Assembly: GCA_021083345.1 (NCBI GenBank)
Contig: JAJGRE010000002.1
Coordinates: 992,001-1,056,000 of the forward strand
Direction: 5' to 3'
DNA from: Calditrichales bacterium MX18-03
GTDB taxonomy: Bacteria > Bacillota > Clostridia > Lutisporales > Lutisporaceae
DNA: 64,000 nt
Made by a program: the position numbers and the translations under genes. The notes beneath the pieces were generated by a model, which was given only the letters and a program-made list of their open reading frames with translations, did no database searches and was not told the origin of the DNA. Each line of letters opens with the position of its first letter. Within the stretch, counting starts at the first letter, position 1. Positions 63,201 through 64,000 of this stretch are shown one piece after another.

Positions 63201-64000
63201 ATGCTGCTGCATATTGATCCCTCACTGGTCATTCTGACCGTCCTGACGCTTGCTTTTTCAATGCTGTATTTTTATATTTTTAAGAAGAACCACGAGCGGT
63301 ATATCAGCTTTTGGGGCTTCAGCTGGACCATGTATGCCTTCAGTCTGATAATCAGTATTTTTTTGCTGCAGTTTCCCGGCATGAAGCTCCTGATCGGCGC
63401 AAAACAGATCTGCGACCTGTTCAACAGTCTTTTTTTGCTGGCAGGGACTTATGTTTTCATCGATAAGAAAATGCCTACCTATTGGATCCAGTTTACCATC
63501 GTCAATCTGATCTGGGTGGGCATGTCGGTTTATTATGATTTGTCCTTCCTGACCATCACGCTGCTGGCTTCCATCTTTTTCAGCATCATTGCCGTGGTTA
63601 CCGGCGTCATGCTCTTGAAGTACTGGAAAATGAGCGCGGCTGAACGCCTCATTATCGCCATCATCTTCATTGTCTGGGGCTTGCACAAGGCCTACTACCC
63701 ATACCTGTACCCCAGCTTCTGGAATTCTCCCATAGGCTATATGAGTGAAATCATCCTGGCCAACATCCTCAATTTCTGCATTTTGATTGTGTATCTGATG
63801 AAAATCAGGATGCAGCTGGCCGAAAGTGAAATGCGTTTCCGGCTGGTGGCGGAGAATGCGCAGGATCTTATATATCTCTACCGGTTCTCTCCGGCTTCAC
63901 ATTTTGAGTATGTCAGCCCTTCTTCTACACAAATCACAGGGTATACCCCTGAGGAATTCTATCGCGACCCCGATTTCTTCGAAAGGCTGGCGCATCCGGA
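63201..64000 (+). CDS. Membrane PAS sensor protein (C-terminus cut by window edge)
   Basis: Reads from ATG 63201 (AAAGGATG 8 nt upstream) to the window end, 266 full codons. It has about seven or eight membrane helices up to residue 200 (SLVILTVLTLAFSMLYFYIF and later), then a PAS domain starting MRFRLVAENAQDLIYLY with YVSPSSTQITGYTPEEF. Such proteins continue into a histidine kinase, GGDEF or sigma-54 output domain, which is beyond the edge. Divergent from the TRAP operon, it may sense the transported substrate. Confidence 0.8.
   Translation, partial: MLLHIDPSLVILTVLTLAFSMLYFYIFKKNHERYISFWGFSWTMYAFSLIISIFLLQFPGMKLLIGAKQICDLFNSLFLLAGTYVFIDKKMPTYWIQFTIVNLIWVGMSVYYDLSFLTITLLASIFFSIIAVVTGVMLLKYWKMSAAERLIIAIIFIVWGLHKAYYPYLYPSFWNSPIGYMSEIILANILNFCILIVYLMKIRMQLAESEMRFRLVAENAQDLIYLYRFSPASHFEYVSPSSTQITGYTPEEFYRDPDFFERLAHP

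Noticed and set aside
63258-63686. A 142-codon minus-strand frame opposite the PAS sensor
   Set aside because: The plus strand shows clear membrane helices and a good start at 63201; the other strand is its shadow.

Overview
The window comes from an anaerobic, endospore-forming, motile Firmicute, most likely a clostridial amino-acid and base fermenter. It carries spoIIR, sleB-ypeB, a gerA germination operon, an alpha/beta SASP and a LysM/SPOCS spore protein. It also carries lysine 2,3- and 5,6-aminomutases, oxygen-sensitive radical and B12 enzymes, and biotin decarboxylase subunits of the Na+-pumping type. Most genes are on the minus strand. I see no rRNA, tRNA, CRISPR array or insertion sequence.

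Layout. 1-3666 is the N-terminal part of a giant secreted Ig/Fn3-repeat protein that runs off the left edge. 3839-11242 is a signalling block: a degenerate receiver, an EAL-HDOD protein, a response regulator with a BTAD domain, a hybrid kinase with two kinase modules, and a pseudokinase-TM-PKD protein. 11273-20483 is a lysine fermentation operon (kdd-kamA-kamB-kamC-kamD-kamE) behind a sigma-54 promoter and a sigma-54 activator gene. 20573-25091 holds housekeeping and chemotaxis genes (DUF1934, cheV, a PP-loop protein, an MBL hydrolase, ddl). 25320-32608 is a sporulation/germination island. 32769-39596 holds a nucleotidyltransferase, a GntR regulator, ispE, a spore LysM protein, two molybdenum-hydroxylase accessory genes and a soluble MCP.

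39724-62908 is the most interesting part: four adjacent minus-strand transcription units that converge on beta-alanine. (1) An NCS1 base permease, dihydropyrimidinase and PreT/PreA would reduce uracil/thymine and open the ring to N-carbamoyl-beta-alanine or its methyl analogue. (2) A panB / M20 amidohydrolase / panE-like / OPT transporter / S58 beta-aminopeptidase / IclR operon, without panC or panD, looks like pantothenate and beta-alanyl-peptide dissimilation. (3) A TRAP transporter, a CoA-acylating aldehyde dehydrogenase and a class III aminotransferase would turn beta-alanine into malonate semialdehyde and then malonyl-CoA. (4) A four-subunit Na+-pumping (methyl)malonyl-CoA decarboxylase would yield acetyl-CoA (or propionyl-CoA from thymine) plus a sodium gradient. 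This pathway is an inference from gene content and context.

Three near-identical -24/-12 promoters (TTGGCATA-N2-AATTGC) precede the lysine, pyrimidine and decarboxylase operons, which suggests one sigma-54 catabolic regulon. Two large self-complementary intergenic elements, of unknown identity, lie inside the beta-alanine region. At the right edge, 63201-64000 starts a membrane PAS sensor, separated from the TRAP operon by three 11-bp-phased repeats.
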